The notes under the pieces were generated by a model, which saw nothing but the letters and a program-made list of their open reading frames with translations, was not told the DNA's origin and searched no databases. A stretch of 64,000 nt of DNA, from NCBI GenBank assembly GCA_943736015.1, contig OX031058.1, positions 20,609,001 through 20,673,000 on the forward strand, written 5' to 3'. The DNA is from Tridacna crocea (Eukaryota > Mollusca > Bivalvia > Cardiida > Cardiidae). Shown one piece after another: positions 1-11,983 of the stretch (its first letter is position 1; every line of letters starts with the position of its first letter). The translations under genes and the position numbers were made by a program.

Positions 1-189
1 ATATCTGGTATGTAGCATCTGCTATGGGACCTCTACCAAGTATGTTCATATGATGCCTCTGGGGTCCAAACTGGCCCTGCCCTGGTGGTAAGAGTTTGAA
101 CATGGGAACAAAGAAGGAAAACTTTAAAATTCTTCTGCTCTGAAACAAGATGGAATTCATGTACATGTGTTCCTCAAAATATCTTACCT
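1..189 (+). repeat. 3' part of a HINE-like element, GCTCACCTGA family
   Basis: The window opens inside a tandem core unit (ATGCCTCTGGGGTCCAAACT type) of the family whose next copy starts at 190. The last part matches the decayed end of the copy near 28700. No terminal CTCTTGTT is seen, so this copy is truncated. Confidence 0.6.
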
Positions 190-1249
190 TTTTAGCTCAC
201 TTAAGCATGAAGTGCTCATGGTGAGCTTTTGTGATTGCCCAATGTCTGTTTGACGTGCGTCGTCTCATCCACAATTTCTTTAAACATCTTCTCCTCCTAA
301 ACCACTGGGCCAATCTTGATGAAACTTGGCAGGGATGTTCCTTGGGTGAAGCTCTACCAAGGTGTTCAAGAGATTGAATTCAACCCATAATTCTGGTTGC
401 CATGGCAACCAAAAGGAAAAAAAATAGCAAAATCTTTGAAAATCTTCTCTGAAACTAGAAGGCGTAGAGCTTTGATATTTGGTATGTAGCATTTCCTAAT
501 GGACCTCTACCAAGATTGTTCATATGATGCCCCTGGGGTCAAAACTGGCCCCACCCCGGGGGTCACAATTTTGAAACATAGCAACAAAGAAGGAAAACTT
601 TAAAATTCTCCTTCTCTGAAACTAGAAGGTGTAGAGCTTTGATATTTGGTATGTAGCATCTCCTAGTGGACTTTTACCAAGATTGTTCATATGATGCCCC
701 TGGGATCGAAACTGGCCCCGCCCCAAGGGTCACAAGTTTGAAACATAGGAACAAAGAAGGAAAACTTTAAAATTCTTCTTCTCTGAAACTACAAGGTACA
801 GAGCTTCGATAATTGATATTTAGCATCTCCTAGTGGACCTCTACCAAGATTGTTCATATGATGCCCCTGGGGTCAAAACTAGCTCCACCCCGGGGGTCAC
901 AAGTTTGAAACGTAGGAACAAAGTAGGAAAACTTTGAAATTCTTCTTCTCTGAAACAAGAAGCAGTAGAGCTTTGACATTTGGTATGTAGCATCTGCAAG
1001 TTGACCTCTACTAAGTTTGTTCAAATGATGTTCCTGGGGTCCAAACTGGCCCTGCCCCAGTGGTCACAAGTTCAAAACATAGGAATGAAGAAGGAAAGCT
1101 TTAAAAAGAAAAATTCTGAAACTGGACAGTTACATATCCTGTCTTAATTATTTGGCCTTGAACTTTGATATTTTGTATTTATCTTCATTGTAGATCTTTA
1201 CTGCTTAGTACTCAGGTGAGTGATATAGGACCATTATGGTCCTCTTGTT
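190..1249 (+). mobile_element. HINE/Pearl-like element, GCTCACCTGA family
   Basis: It starts TTTAGCTCACTTAAGC with an adjacent GTGCTCATGGTGAGCT palindrome, followed by the ACGTGCGTCGTC stretch. The core is about five tandem units of ~165 bp, each with TCTCTGAAACTAGAAGG, TGGTATGTAGCATCTCC and GGTCACAAGTTTGAAAC. Near the end come CTCAGGTGAG (inverse of the 5' subterminal repeat), a GGACCATTATGGTCC hairpin and CTCTTGTT. It has no coding capacity. Assignment to HINE (non-autonomous Helentron) is inferred from this layout. Confidence 0.7.
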
Positions 1250-2281
1250 CCCAATTTGTAGTCTTATCAGGATCAATTCAAATTCTTCATTTCTTGTAGT
1301 TATTGTAAGAGAACAGTATGGATCCCTATTAAACTGCCTGTATGGATAGGCTGATCTGAATCTATATTCGGTCATTTGTAGTTTTGTTACTGGCCAAGTG
1401 AAGAAATGAAATAACTATCATGTTGTTAGAATGGTATTTAAATCTTAATTTTTCATTAAAACAAGGAATGTATGTAAGAAAATAGCCTTCAAAAGGTTTT
1501 GCATTTCCAGTTTTTCTATTGCAAAAAACTTTGAATTTTTTTTTTTTTTTTTTTTTTAAAACCTGGAAAAAGTCTGGAGAAAAGTCTGGAATTTTGCAAG
1601 CAGAAGTTGTGGGATCCCTGTTAAATCTTAGAAAAACCTTGTATACGCTCTGGATGCCACATTTTCAGTCCAACACTCTTGAAAATTGGTCAGAATAAAT
1701 GCCTTGATAATATGTTGGATGAGTTTGAAAATGGGTCATGTTGGGTCAAAAACTAGGTCAATAGGTCAAATGTTTTAAAAACCTTATGTATGCTCTGGAG
1801 GACACATTTTCAGTCTGATACTCCTGAAACTTGTTCATGATATTTGTCTTTCTGATACCTTGAATGAGTTTGAAAATGGGTCATTTGGAGTCAAAAACTA
1901 GGTCACTGGGTCAAATATTAGAAAAACCTTTTGTACTCTCTAGAGGCCACATTTTCTGCTTGATACTCTTCAAACTTGGTCAGAATGTTTGTTTTGGTGA
2001 TGTCTCAAAAGAGTTTGATAATGGGTAATTGTCGGGTCCAAAACTAGGTCACTTGGTCAAATCTTAGAAAAACCTTTTGTAGGCTGTAGAGGCCACATTT
2101 TCAGTCCAATACTCATGAAACCTGGTCAGAATGTTTTGCCTTATTTATATCTCAAAAGTGTTTGATAATGGGTAATGTCTGATAAAAAACTAGGTCACTG
2201 GGAAACTAGATTGAAAATGGTTCATGTTTGGTCAATAGACTCAGGTGAGGGATTTTTCAGGACCATCATGACTCTCTTGTT
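1250..2281 (+). mobile_element. HINE-like element, second GCTCACC subfamily (3' part)
   Basis: From about 1615 there are four tandem units of ~150 bp with GAGGCCACATTTTCAGTC, GAAACTTGGTCAGAATG and AACTAGGTCACTGGGTCAAA. The 3' end has CTCAGGTGAG, then GGACCATCATGACTC and TCTTGTT at 2281. No 5' terminus was found; 1250-1610 is AT-rich and otherwise unassigned. The same units recur at 13415-14350 and 20579-21475. Confidence 0.5.
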
Positions 2282-2389
2282 ATTTATAATTTTGTTTTTG
2301 TTTGTTACCTGTTTTGTGAATATGGATCAGAAATGAAGAATTGATTGTGCTTACAATTTGTTTTGCTTAACTGCCATCATATCCTCTTT

Positions 2390-4108
2390 TTAGCTCACCT
2401 GAGCACAATGTGCTCAAGGGGAGCTTTTAGGATCACCAGGTGTCCGTTGTCTGTCTTGCGTCATCAACAATTCTTTAAACATCAACTCCTCCTAAACTGC
2501 TAGGCTGATTTGGACCAAACTTGGCTAGAATGTTCCTTGGGAGGTCCTCTTTAAAACTTGTTTGCAGAATTTGATTCCGTCAAAAACTCTGGTTGCTATG
2601 GCAACCAAATGGAATTTTCTAAGAAATTCTTTAAGAGTCTTCTTCTCTGAAACCGCTATTCAGATTTTGAAATAATTTCACAGAAATGTCCCTTAAGTGA
2701 CCCATTTCAAAAAGTGTTCGCGAAATTTTGATCCATCAAGAAACATGGCTCTGGTGAATGGGGGCTTCTTGCACTATACTGAAATTAAGAAATTCTTGAA
2801 AATTCTTCTTCTCTGAAACTGCTTGTCCGATTTTGAAACAATTTCAAAGAGATGTTCCTTGGCTGACCCTTTTCAAGATTTGTTCGCGAAATTTTGATCC
2901 CTCAAGAAACATGGCTCTGGTGAAAGAGGGCTTCTTGCACTATACAGAAATGAAGAAATTCTTGAAAATTCTTCTTCTCTGAAACCGCTAGTCAGATTTT
3001 GAAATAATTTTACAGAGATGTTCCTTGGGTGACCTTTTTCAAAAATTGTTTGCGAAAATTTGATCCCTCAAAAAACATGGCTCTGGTGAATGGGGGCTTC
3101 TTGCACTATACAGAAATGAAGAAATTCTTGAAAATTCTTCTACTCAGAAACCGCTAGTCAGATTTTGAAATAATTTCTCAGGGATGTTCCTTAAGTGACC
3201 CATTTCAAAAAGTGTTCGCGAAATTTTGATCCGTCAAGAAACATGGCTCTGGTGAATGGGGGCTACTTGCAATATATAGGGAAATAAGACATTCTTGAAA
3301 ATTCTTCTCTGAAATGGCTAGTCAAATTTTTAAATTATTTCACAGCAATGTTCCTTGGGTGACCCTTTTGAAAAATTGTTCACTAAATTTTGATTTGTCA
3401 AGAAACATGGCTCAGGTGAATGGGACTACTTGCTCTGTATGGAAATGAAGAAATTCTTGAAAATTCTTCTTCTCTGAAACGGCTGGTTAGATTTTAAAAT
3501 AATTTCACAGTAATGTTCCTTGGATTACCCTTTTCAAAAATTGTGTGCTAAAATTTAATCCATTGAGAAACATGGCTCTGGTGAATGGGAGCTACTTGCG
3601 CTATACAGAAATGAAGAAATTCTTGAAAATTCTTCTTCTTTGAACGGCTTGTCTGATTTTAAAATAATTTCACAGAGTTGTTCCTTGGGTGACCCTTTTC
3701 AAAATGTGTTTGCTAAATTTTGATCGGTTGTGAAACATGGCTCTGGTGAAACGGGGCTACTTGCACTATAGGGAAATGAAGAAATTTTTGAAAATTCTTC
3801 TCTCTCTCAAACAGCTAGTCAGATTTTGAAATAATTTCACAGAGATGTTTCTTGAATGACCCTTTTCAAAAATTTTCATGAAATTTTGATAGGTGAAGAA
3901 AGATGGCTCTGGTGTATGGGGGCTACTTGCACTTTAGGGAAATTAAGATACTCCTAAAAATTCTTCTTTTCTGAAACTGTTGGTCAGATTTTGAAATGAC
4001 TTTTACAGGTGACATTTTGAAAATTGCTTTCCAGTGTTTAAATACCTTAAAAAATGTTTTTTTTGGCTATGGTCCTCTCAAAACTTCAGGTGAGCGGGCC
4101 CTCTTGTT
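2390..4108 (+). mobile_element. HINE-like element, GCTCACCTGA family, third subfamily
   Basis: The 5' end TTTAGCTCACCTGAGCAC is followed by GTGCTCAAGGGGAGCTTT. There are about nine tandem units of ~165 bp with ACCGCTAGTCAGATTTTGA, GATGTTCCTTGGGTGACC and AAGAAACATGGCTCTGGTG. The 3' end is CTTCAGGTGAGC-GGGCCCTCTTGTT, with the usual terminal hairpin almost gone. The minus-strand element at 50050-51690 belongs to the same subfamily. Confidence 0.7.
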
Positions 4109-4176
4109 TCTCTTTATTTATTCAGTTCTAAATATAAGACTCTTCCATAAGAAAAACTTTTGCAGAAGACAGATCA

Positions 4177-5108
4177 ATGCCTAGGTCACAAATAAAACAG
4201 GCGCCAGACGATTTCTTCCAATTTCGCAGATTTAAAGATTTGAGACATCGTCCGGGCGTCATACAATTTTTCATACATTTTGCTCAAGCAGTCACAAATC
4301 AAACGGGCATCGGACGGCAGTTTCTTTGGAAATGCCATGCGTGCAGGATGACACGTCCCTGTAGCCACGTTTTGACCCACACATTCCTCACTCTGTGGCC
4401 TCGGCCAGCACGCTCCTGATCGTAAACAGCAGCAGCTGCTATTACATTTATCTGCCATCAGCGAGCAGCTTGCAATCTCTCTTGATGAAGGAAAAGGTTC
4501 AACAGATTTTGTGGCGGTATAAGTGCCATTTTCACTTCAGAACTGATAAATCATGAGGAGGAAACACATTAATATACACTATTATAATATTCTCATGTCG
4601 CCAAAGTATATGTTTGCATTCCGGTCGACCTCCGGAAAGATTTAACAAAATCAATGCCGCACCTCAATCTGACGGTCACCGGATGGTGCCCGTACAAATA
4701 TTCCTAATTGGGTGGTTCCCATCCGGGCTCTGCCTGGTGCCTGGACGGATGCAGTCGGGTCGCCGCCCAATGACCGTCCGGTCGCTGGAGAATTTGGAGA
4801 TGAACGTTTTCATAAAAATCAGCCGGGTGCCGTCCGATCTTTGAAGGCTGGTGACCGCACAGCACCCGGACAGTGCCCGGACAATGAGTTAACTGGCTCT
4901 CAGATGGCCAAAAAATTGTCCGGTCGCAGTCAAATTATAACTTTGTTTTAACACTCGAATGGGCGCCGGACGGTGTCTCAAAATTGAACTGCTGCTGTTC
5001 AAATTGAACTGCCACCGAAAGGTCGCCTTGTGGTGCCCGGACAATTGCATCAAAATCTCCTGAAAAACTCGTCGTCCTGTGGCAGTTTGTTATTTGTAAC
5101 TGGGGCAT
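4177..5108. mobile_element. GC-rich foldback element 1
   Basis: A 932-bp island richer in G+C than its surroundings. Its ends are imperfect inverted repeats: ATGCCTAGGTCACAAATAA at the left against the complement of TTATTTGTAACTGGGGCAT at the right. The interior is full of short CCGGACGG/CCGTCCGG words that can pair internally. No transposase is visible, and the ORFs inside look accidental. The left end shares GGTCACAAAT with the foldback element at 30472, so the two are probably one superfamily. Confidence 0.5.
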
Positions 5109-5275
5109 AACCCGCTACCACACAGCAAAAATTTACACTTATCCTAAGATTTTGCTTTGATAGGGTAGAAAACTGTAGCAAAAGGAGAAAATGCTGGTTA
5201 CCAACATTTTCTCCTTTTCCCACAATGTTTTCAAAAGGCTTCTTCCTCAGGCATGTTAGAAGGGTAAAGGGTTGA
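5109..5275 (-). mobile_element. TTAA hairpin MITE (eroded copy)
   Basis: It abuts the GC-rich foldback. It begins AACCCGCTACCACACAGC, has the GGAGAAAATGCTGGTTACC hairpin core at about 5185-5215 and ends GGTAAAGGGTTGA. The left arm is internally deleted. 5276-5493 holds a further weak hairpin relic (about 5310-5360) and otherwise nothing recognised. Confidence 0.5.
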
Positions 5276-5493
5276 GTATGTCAGAAATGATGGGAGTTTT
5301 TTTTAAAGGGATGAAAACATTGTTGGAAATGGAGAAAATCCTTTAACCAGAATTTTCAATTATTTATGGCAGAAAGCGCTTATACATTGCTACATATGGC
5401 GAAATAGGGTGTACACAACCAATGATGGTTATTTATAGAGGACTGATTAAAGAAAATGACTGGTAAACTCTGCAGTCTGCAACCACATGAAGT

Positions 5494-5636
5494 TATATAG
5501 ACCAGTCCATATTGAAAACATTTGCAGACAAATATTGACATGGCTTTAACAAAGAAGTTTGTCTTTTAAAGGGAAGGAAAATTTTTCAAAAAACAAAAAA
5601 AAGGAGATGAAATTGCAGTAACCACCATTTTCTAAT
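5494..5636 (+). mobile_element. MITE left half, interrupted by the HINE at 5637
   Basis: GACCAGTCCATATTGAAAAC-ATTTGCAGACA and the degenerate hairpin GAGATGAAATTGCAGTAACC match the plus arm of the TTAA MITE. The sequence after 8184 (TTTTGTGTCTGAGTTTTC) could be the displaced right half. Confidence 0.4.
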
Positions 5637-8184
5637 TTTTATGCTCCCCGAAGGGCGTGCATATAGTCGCCGCTTTGTCTGTCCGTCCGTCCGTCCATCT
5701 GTCCGTGCGTCCGTCTGTCCAAAAGCCCTGGACCAAATTGGATAAAACTTCATATATGAACTCCTTAGGGTAAGGCGCCAACATGCATTTCCCGGTTTTT
5801 CTATTTGACCCCGTGTCATGGAAAAAAGGGGCTTAATGCAAAATTGCAATTTTTAGCTCCACTGGCCGAAGGCCAGCGGGCTTATGTCATGGCCCGTTGT
5901 CCGTCGTGCGTCCATCCGTCCGTCCGTGCGTTAACTTTTTCTTTAAACGTCTTCTTCTCTGAAACTACCCATCCAATTTTGATGAAACTTCACAGAAATG
6001 ATCCTGTCATGGTCCTCTTCAGAATTTCTTGAAAGAATTTAATTCCTTCAAAACTTCTGGTTGCCATGGCAACAAAACTAAAAAAATTTTAAAAATCTTT
6101 GAAAATCTTCTTGTCTGAAACCGTAAGGCCTAGGGCTACCAAATTTTGCATGTAGCTTTATCTAGTGGACCTCTACCAAGTCTCTTTAAATTATAGCCCT
6201 GGGGTCAAAATTGGCCCTGCCCTGGGGGTCACAAGTTTTACATGGGCTTATTTAGAGAGAACTTTAAAATTCCTCTTCTACCTAGGCATAGGGCCTAGGG
6301 CTAAGAAATTTGGCATGTAGTTTTATCTAGTGGACCTCTACCAAGAGTGTCCAAATTATAGCCCTGGGGTCAAAATTGGCCCTGCCCCGGGGGTAACAAG
6401 TTTTACATGGGCTTATATAGGGAGAACTTTAAAATTCTTCTTCCACCTAGCCATAGGGCCTAGGACTACCAAATTTAGCATGTAGCTTTATCTCGTGGAC
6501 CTCTACCAAGGGTGTCCAAATTATAGCCCTGGGGTCAAATTTGGCCCCGCCCCGGGGGGTAACAAATTTTACATGGGCTTATATAGGGAAACTTTAATAA
6601 TCTACTCGTACCTAGCTGTAAGGGCTAGGGCTATCAAATTTTGCATGTAGCTTTATCTAGGGGGTCTCTACCAAAGAGTGCCCAAATTAAGCCCTGGGGG
6701 GTCAAATTTAGCCCCGTCACAGGGGGTCACAAGTTTTACATGGGCTTATATAGGGAAACTTTAATAATCTACTCGTACATAGCCATAAGGCCTAGGGCTA
6801 CCAAATTTTGCGTGTAGCTTTATCCTATGAGCCTCTACCAAGAGGGCCCAAATTTTAACTTTGGGGGTCAAGTTTGACCCCACCCCAGGGGTCAAGTTTT
6901 ACATTGGCTTTTACTGTGAAAACATGATAAACCTGTCTCATGGGTCACATATTTTACTCGGCCTTTTATTGAGCAAACTTGTTTTATAGGGCTTTTTATT
7001 GGGCAAGATTAAAAAATCTTATTGTTTATAAACACACATTCTAGTTTCATATTGTAGGTCTGGGGTCAAAATTGCCTCCATTCAGGAATCACAAGTTTAA
7101 CATGGGCTTCAAAATATAGTCATTTCAATTTAAACATTAATCAAGGGAAATAACTCTTTTTATGAAAGATAAAGTTTGGTACTATTTACTTCCCTTGATT
7201 ATCAAACTGCTTTGATACATGATTGGTGCTAGACATTAAGTTTTTTGATAGAAAATATTCTGTTTTCAAGGAGTGTGATTCATTTTGATGCTAATAGTTA
7301 TGCTCACATGAGGTGAGTAATAAATTCAGAGTAAGGTTCCTATCATTCAGCTTATTTTTCCAAGGATTTTACCTTTCATGCCAATGAATTAATCTACTTG
7401 TATTGCCTGACAGTGTTCATTGTTTTTGAAGGCCCTCTTTTTCATGGTCATGAACACTTCAATTTGTGTGGTAAAGGGTTAAGAAGCCAGTGGAGCGATA
7501 CAGGGCCATCATGGCCCTCTTGTTACTAATATCTCGTTCAGTTTTTGTCGAAATTTCATGAAACTTCATGGTTATATCTTGTTTTACAAGTTTCAACATG
7601 TGCCCTTGTTATTTTCAATCTATGAATTATTAATGCGCAAATACCTCTTTCCTGGTTTCTCAATTTGAGGCTGCATCATGGAAAAAGGGGACTTCATGGA
7701 AAAAATTGTTTTTCACTTGTATCTCGTACATCTGTGCTGAAAACTTTGTGAAATTTCAAATCTGAACTTGTTGGAACGTTGCCCATGTACATCTCTTCCG
7801 GTTTCTCAATTTCAGGCTGTGTCACGGAAAAAGGGGACTTCATAGAAAAAATCGTTTTATGTAATATTTACTACATGACTGCTCAAAATTTTATGGAATT
7901 TCGAATTTTGAATTATTATAAAAAAATGCAACAAATCACGCACCATTTGTGTTTATTTCAATGTTGCCTTATGGGAAAAGAGGGCTTAAAGGGGGCTTAG
8001 TGGGCTTATTGTCCTCTACAAGTTTGTGTTGGCTATCTCTAAAATAGTAATTGCCTTTTCACTTCAATTTTTAGGGAGCATGAACAGGTCCTTTTAGGAT
8101 AAAAGAAGTAAATTTATATCATTTTCACATATTCTATGACAAGCACTTGTTGGGGAGCATAACCCGTCTCTGACGGCTCTTGTT
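5637..8184 (+). mobile_element. HINE-like element, ATGCTCCCC family
   Basis: The 5' end TTTTTATGCTCCCCGAAGGG is followed by the CCGAAGGGCGTGC hairpin and TCCGTCCGTCCGTCC. The core units carry TCATGGAAAAAAGGGGCTT (5815, 7675, 7815). The 3' end is TTGGGGAGCATAA, the inverse of the 5' end, then a CCGTCTCTGACGG hairpin and CTCTTGTT. A GCTCCACTGGCC-family element (5851-7524) is inserted within it, so that one is younger. Confidence 0.65.
5851..7524 (+). mobile_element. HINE-like element, GCTCCACTGGCC family
   Basis: It starts TTTTAGCTCCACTGGCCG with a TGGCCGAAGGCCA hairpin, then TCCATCCGTCCGTCCGTGC. About five core units of ~165 bp contain GGCCTAGGGCTACCAAATTT, TGGACCTCTACCAAG and CACAAGTTTTACATGGGC. 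The 3' end carries GCCAGTGGAGC (inverse of the 5' repeat), a GGGCCATCATGGCCC hairpin and TCTTGTT. Several stop-free runs in the core are tandem-repeat artefacts. Confidence 0.75.
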
Positions 8185-8417
8185 TTTTTGTGTCTGAGTT
8201 TTCAAATGTAATTTACTTTGAGGTGATGTTTGGTGTATGAAACTGTTTTTGACCCAATGCAGTATAGATACAAGTATTTGAGCCCTTGCAGTAGATTTCC
8301 TTTTCAGAAAATGTAGAAATTGTAGCATTGCGTTACAAGTAATAACAGTTACTGCTTTTCAAACAATGCTGTCCACATGGTTCACAGTGTTGAAAAGCCA
8401 CATTTTGGTCTGCCTTT
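8185..8417. other. Short unassigned AT-rich spacer
   Basis: Apart from a possible MITE right-arm remnant at its start, no gene or repeat is recognised here. Confidence 0.3.
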
Positions 8418-8717
8418 TTATATGCCCAAAGGGTTGTATTATGCTATGGCCCTGGTCATCCATCTGTCCATCTGTCCATCCGTCTGTTAGCAATTTCTTG
8501 TGTGCACAACTTCTTGTCTGTTAGCAATTTCCTGTGTGCGCACATTCTCCTTCAGTTTACATTGGAATAAATCCAAACTTACCAGAATGAATCTCTATGA
8601 TGTGTGTTTGTGCAAGTGACTAATAAAATCTCAATCTCTTTAGGCATTCTCGATTTTAACCCATTTTACTTTCCAGCCTCTTCAGGTATATATGCCTCGC
8701 TCTGCAAAGCTCTTGTT
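8418..8717 (+). mobile_element. Short HINE-like element, ACGCCCGAAGGG family
   Basis: Only ~300 bp. The 5' end TATATGCCCAAAGGGTTG, CATCTGTCCATCCGTC and the 3' end GCAAAGCTCTTGTT match the full copy at 22541-23814. The tandem core is missing apart from one partial unit. Confidence 0.55.
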
Positions 8718-8764
8718 TGCAAATGGTAATGGCTTGTGGGTCTGAAAATAAAATGGTCAGCATC

Positions 8765-9508
8765 AGTAAAAGTTTCCCATCCACTTATTTCAGCTAAATA
8801 AAGAACTATTTTTAAATCAATAAATTAGCAATATCTTTTGCCCTCAAAGAGTGAAAAGAAGTTTCAGATTTGCGATTTGAAACAAATCTTGGTTGGGAGA
8901 CAAGTAAGTCAGGTCAAAATTGTGAACAATTGTGGAGTGTATCATTACAGCCATTTGGAAATGAACCATCTAAAACTAGAAATAGAAAGCTAGACTACTT
9001 GTTACAATACAAGAAATGGGGTACTTCTCTTTTTTTTGGATTATGTCTTTCCCCTTCTTTTATCTATAAAATATCTATAAAAAACTTAAACTAAATATTA
9101 ATGTGCTCATACCAAATTTACATTTCTACTGTCTTAAAAATCAGCTAGGTGCACTGTGGATATAAAATTCTGACATAGATAAAATTGCTGTTGGGTTCTT
9201 GTGTCATAGATTGTTGCAACAGTGGACTTGTGTGGTGAATCTCATCTCCACTTTCCTGCCAGCTGTATGAATATGCAAGGCAAAAGTCATACATGGTCAC
9301 GTGACCAGCTGAAGCATCATGTGGTGTCATCAATATTGAACAAGTCAAATTTTGGAGCCCAGTCCGAAATTAAATTTCTATTTGTGGTAATGCACTCTCA
9401 TAATTGCTAAGTGTAATATTTGTCATGAAGCCACAAAAATGATTTATAGTTGATAAAATATCAACAAAATTGGTTCTGTTTGGCCTAAAATTAGTAAATG
9501 TGTATCTT
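8765..9508 (+). repeat. Unclassified interspersed repeat, copy 1
   Basis: About 740 bp that match, in the same orientation, the split sequence at 49866-50049 plus 51691-52199. Shared words include TTACTGTTGGGTTCTTGTG-like runs, CTCCACTTTC and AGTAAAC/TGTGTATCTT. No ORF or TIR is apparent. It may be the 3' UTR of a retroelement; this is undetermined. Confidence 0.5.
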
Positions 9509-9509
9509 A

Positions 9510-9675
9510 TATTTTACTAGACAACAGGATTTTAGACTGGTCCAGTTAAAAGCATTTGCAGGCAACACAGTAGCATTTAATGCAACTCAAAAACTGAAAA
9601 TTGTCTTTGTAAATATAGAAAACATGATGGGGAAAGGAGGTAATGCTTGTTACCAGTATTCTTCTTCTTAAATGA
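9510..9675 (+). mobile_element. TTAA MITE relic
   Basis: A degenerate plus-oriented copy: GATTTTAGACTGGTCCAG, AAAGCATTTGCAGGCAAC and a decayed hairpin (GGAGGTAATGCTTGTTACC). Confidence 0.45.
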
Positions 9676-9762
9676 GCTTTTGATTTGACTCAAGTCGTGT
9701 TGAGAGCGGCACAGAGCTCCATAGAGTCAGTCAGTTAATTCCTGTCTATGCATTCCTTGTAT

Positions 9763-9991
9763 TTAACCCTTTACCAAACAATCCCTGGTTATTACGACCC
9801 CAAGATAGACGCCTTTTGAAAACATTGTGGGAAAAGGAAAAATTGCTGGTAACCAGCATTTTCTCCTTTTCCCACAGTGTTTTCCTCCCTGCTTGAAACA
9901 AATTTCAATTTTTGACCTACGTCTATTTTCTTGTCTGCTAGTGCTTTGAATTTGGACTAGTCTAAAATTTTGTCGTTTGGTAATAAGTTAA
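9763..9991 (-). mobile_element. TTAA hairpin MITE
   Basis: A complete 229-bp copy with TTAA at both ends (TTAACCCTTTACCAAAC ... GGTAATAAGTTAA). The central hairpin has one arm changed (GGAAAAATTGCTGG), so a few stem pairs are lost. Confidence 0.8.
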
Positions 9992-10572
9992 ATAGCTCTA
10001 ATATCTCCTCACTGCACTACTCAACATCATTTTATATGGGTGGAAGGTGAAAGCATTTGTAGGCAACAAATCAAATGTGGCTAATATTATGGGATTTGTC
10101 TTTGAAACAGGAGAAAAACTGTTCAGGAGAAAGACAAAATTCTACATTACAAGCATTTTACTGTTTTTCCCATAAAATTTTCAAAAACCTTCCAAAGGTT
10201 AATTTTAAAACTAGGGATAGTTTGGTAATAGCAGACCCATTATGAACTTGAAGTTTTTATACTGATGGACTTTGAAAGCATTTGCAGACAACAAATCAGA
10301 TGGACTCCGTTGGTTCCATTTGTGTTTACAGGTTAGAAACACAAAGAAATGCAGAAAATGCTAGTTACCAGCTTTCTTACAATGTTTTGCAAAGCATTCT
10401 TCATGAGAAAGTTACAAACACTGGATTATTTTTATAGGTGTTACATTTTTTCTCAAAGCATCTCCACAACCAATTTCAGTTCAACCATTGTTGTTTGTAT
10501 TTTGTATATTGTTCCCTAACTTTTCCTTGACAAATCCCATTATCAGAGCCACATATAATTTATTGGCTGCAG
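9992..10572. repeat. Two decayed MITE relics upstream of the EXD-like exon
   Basis: Hairpin-core remnants lie near 10095-10165 and 10325-10385 (GCAGAAAATGCTAGTTACCAG), preceded by AAAGCATTTGCAGACAAC. Sequence from 10430 to 10572 is AT-rich and leads into the acceptor GGCTGCAG. No upstream coding exon was identified. Confidence 0.4.
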
Positions 10573-10935
10573 ATGCCTTCTGTATTGCCAAATTTAAATT
10601 TTCTGCAAGTTGATAAAGAAAGTGTTCTGCTGTCTAGTGGGCAACTGAAAGGTGATAGTAACATCTATGATTCAGATGAAGAGAAGCTTGATGTAGAAAC
10701 AGTATTGATATCTGATGTTGATGTGGCCCAACGTACAGTGTCAGACCTAATCGGAGATGATCCACAGTTTGTTGTTGTGATATGCCTTGGAGATAACCTT
10801 GGAAGTGCAAAGAGCTGTATTAATGAATTAGTTATTGGAGCCAACTCATCTTTGTATGTGTTCAGCCTTGCAGACAAAAACATGATGGAAGGGGGACGGC
10901 TTAAGGAACTGCTGTTACACAAGGACATTGCAAAG
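10573..10935 (+). CDS. Exonuclease-fold protein, EXD1/Egalitarian-like: first visible exon
   Basis: This exon encodes 121 residues and is preceded by a GGCTGCAG acceptor and closed by the donor AAAG|GTAATA. The ATG at 10573 sits right after the acceptor; the frame is also open upstream, so it may be an internal methionine. Spliced to 14434-14520, 14969-15162 and 20190-20418 (phases 0, 0, 2) it gives ~290 residues. The order VVVICLGDN, then SSLYVFSLAD, DIAKVFCRIGDVSPSLIHEY and GVPIWDLE, follows the DEDD 3'-5' exonuclease fold (beta strands, 'K-V-x-D-C-R', 'N-V-F-D-T'). The catalytic acids expected in the first D-x-E motif and the D-C-R motif are absent, so it is predicted to be inactive, as reported for EXD1-type RNA adaptors. 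The family call is inference from pattern, not alignment; 5' exons were not found. Confidence 0.6.
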
Positions 10936-11983
10936 GTAATAGAGTAATATTGGATATTGCTATTGTTGTTAATGTAAAGATTAAAATCATGTGTCTGATA
11001 TAGTAAGATTTAAAATTTTCTGAAGTTGTTTATTGCAGAATACAGCCAAGAAACTTGTTTGAACTTTAGCAGACTTTGAATCCTGTAAAATTATAATTAT
11101 CACACCATCTAAAATTGATATATTTCAAAGACTGATGAACATATCTCTTGGTATGATTCTACCCATGGTTAAAATCTCACTACCCCACACACAGAAATTT
11201 CGTATTTCATCAGTTATGAAGAAGAAGCCCCTACAATTGGGCAAAGGTGGGGGGGGGGGGGGTTTGAGGAGAAAATAGTGCTTTTATGTAAGCATCCAAG
11301 TGACCTTGTCATCAGGGCCACATTGACAAGTGCAAATACTTTTGTCTGGTACAGTTAGACTAAGTGATTTATGGCAATACTTCAAGGTTATAGGTATCCA
11401 GTTGAAGGAGAAACTCACGAGTGGGTAATCTTATGCAAAACTTAATTGATCAACTAAGTTGCATAAACATGATATCTAACTGTTGACAGAAACTGTAGAA
11501 GGGCATGTTATATCGAGCCATTTGTGTACATGTATTACATGTCGAATGGATGTTCAGGTGAGTCACAGATCTTTTAAATTGGGCATAGTATGCCTTATTA
11601 TGATTTGTACTTGTAGACATAGGCATAGCAGCAGATCTATAATATAAGGTCAGATGTTGATTATATATTGTTAGTTTGTAAGGACTTCAGAGTAAATTAT
11701 TAGATCGACAGATTTTGTACATGTTTGTATTTTGTTCAAAACCTTTTTCAACATTCAATTATACTTCAACAAGTGCAGGTAAACATGCTTTCCTGTAAAG
11801 TCTTGCGGAAGTACAAGTGCACTTTCCACAACATTCTTGGGTGAGTCAGTGAGAGCTGTTTTATTTTGAAGTGACAGCTAAGATCATATTAACTGCACAT
11901 GTTGGGTAATCCTTAGAAAGAATGTTGTCAAATTAACTTCTTTTTCTCTGTTTTCAAAACTCTTTTTAGCTCAACTCTTTAGT
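10936..11983 (+). other. Intron sequence, mostly unassigned
   Basis: First part of the intron after the 10573 exon. It holds a 14-base G run at 11249-11262 and a HINE 5'-end scrap (TTTTTAGCTCA) at about 11964. Nothing else was recognised. Confidence 0.4.

Noticed and set aside
2640-3990. CRISPR-like array (regularly spaced repeats)
   Set aside because: Units of ~165 bp are tandem with no unique spacers, in a eukaryotic transposon core.
4186-4458. 90-codon minus ORF, cysteine-rich start
   Set aside because: It lies inside the GC-rich foldback element and matches no family I know.
5680-5720. CCGTCCGTCC runs as an independent microsatellite
   Set aside because: They recur at the same position after the 5' hairpin of each HINE family, so they are part of those elements.
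11249-11262. G14 tract as a quadruplex or regulatory site
   Set aside because: A single homopolymer in an intron, without spaced G-tracts or other support.
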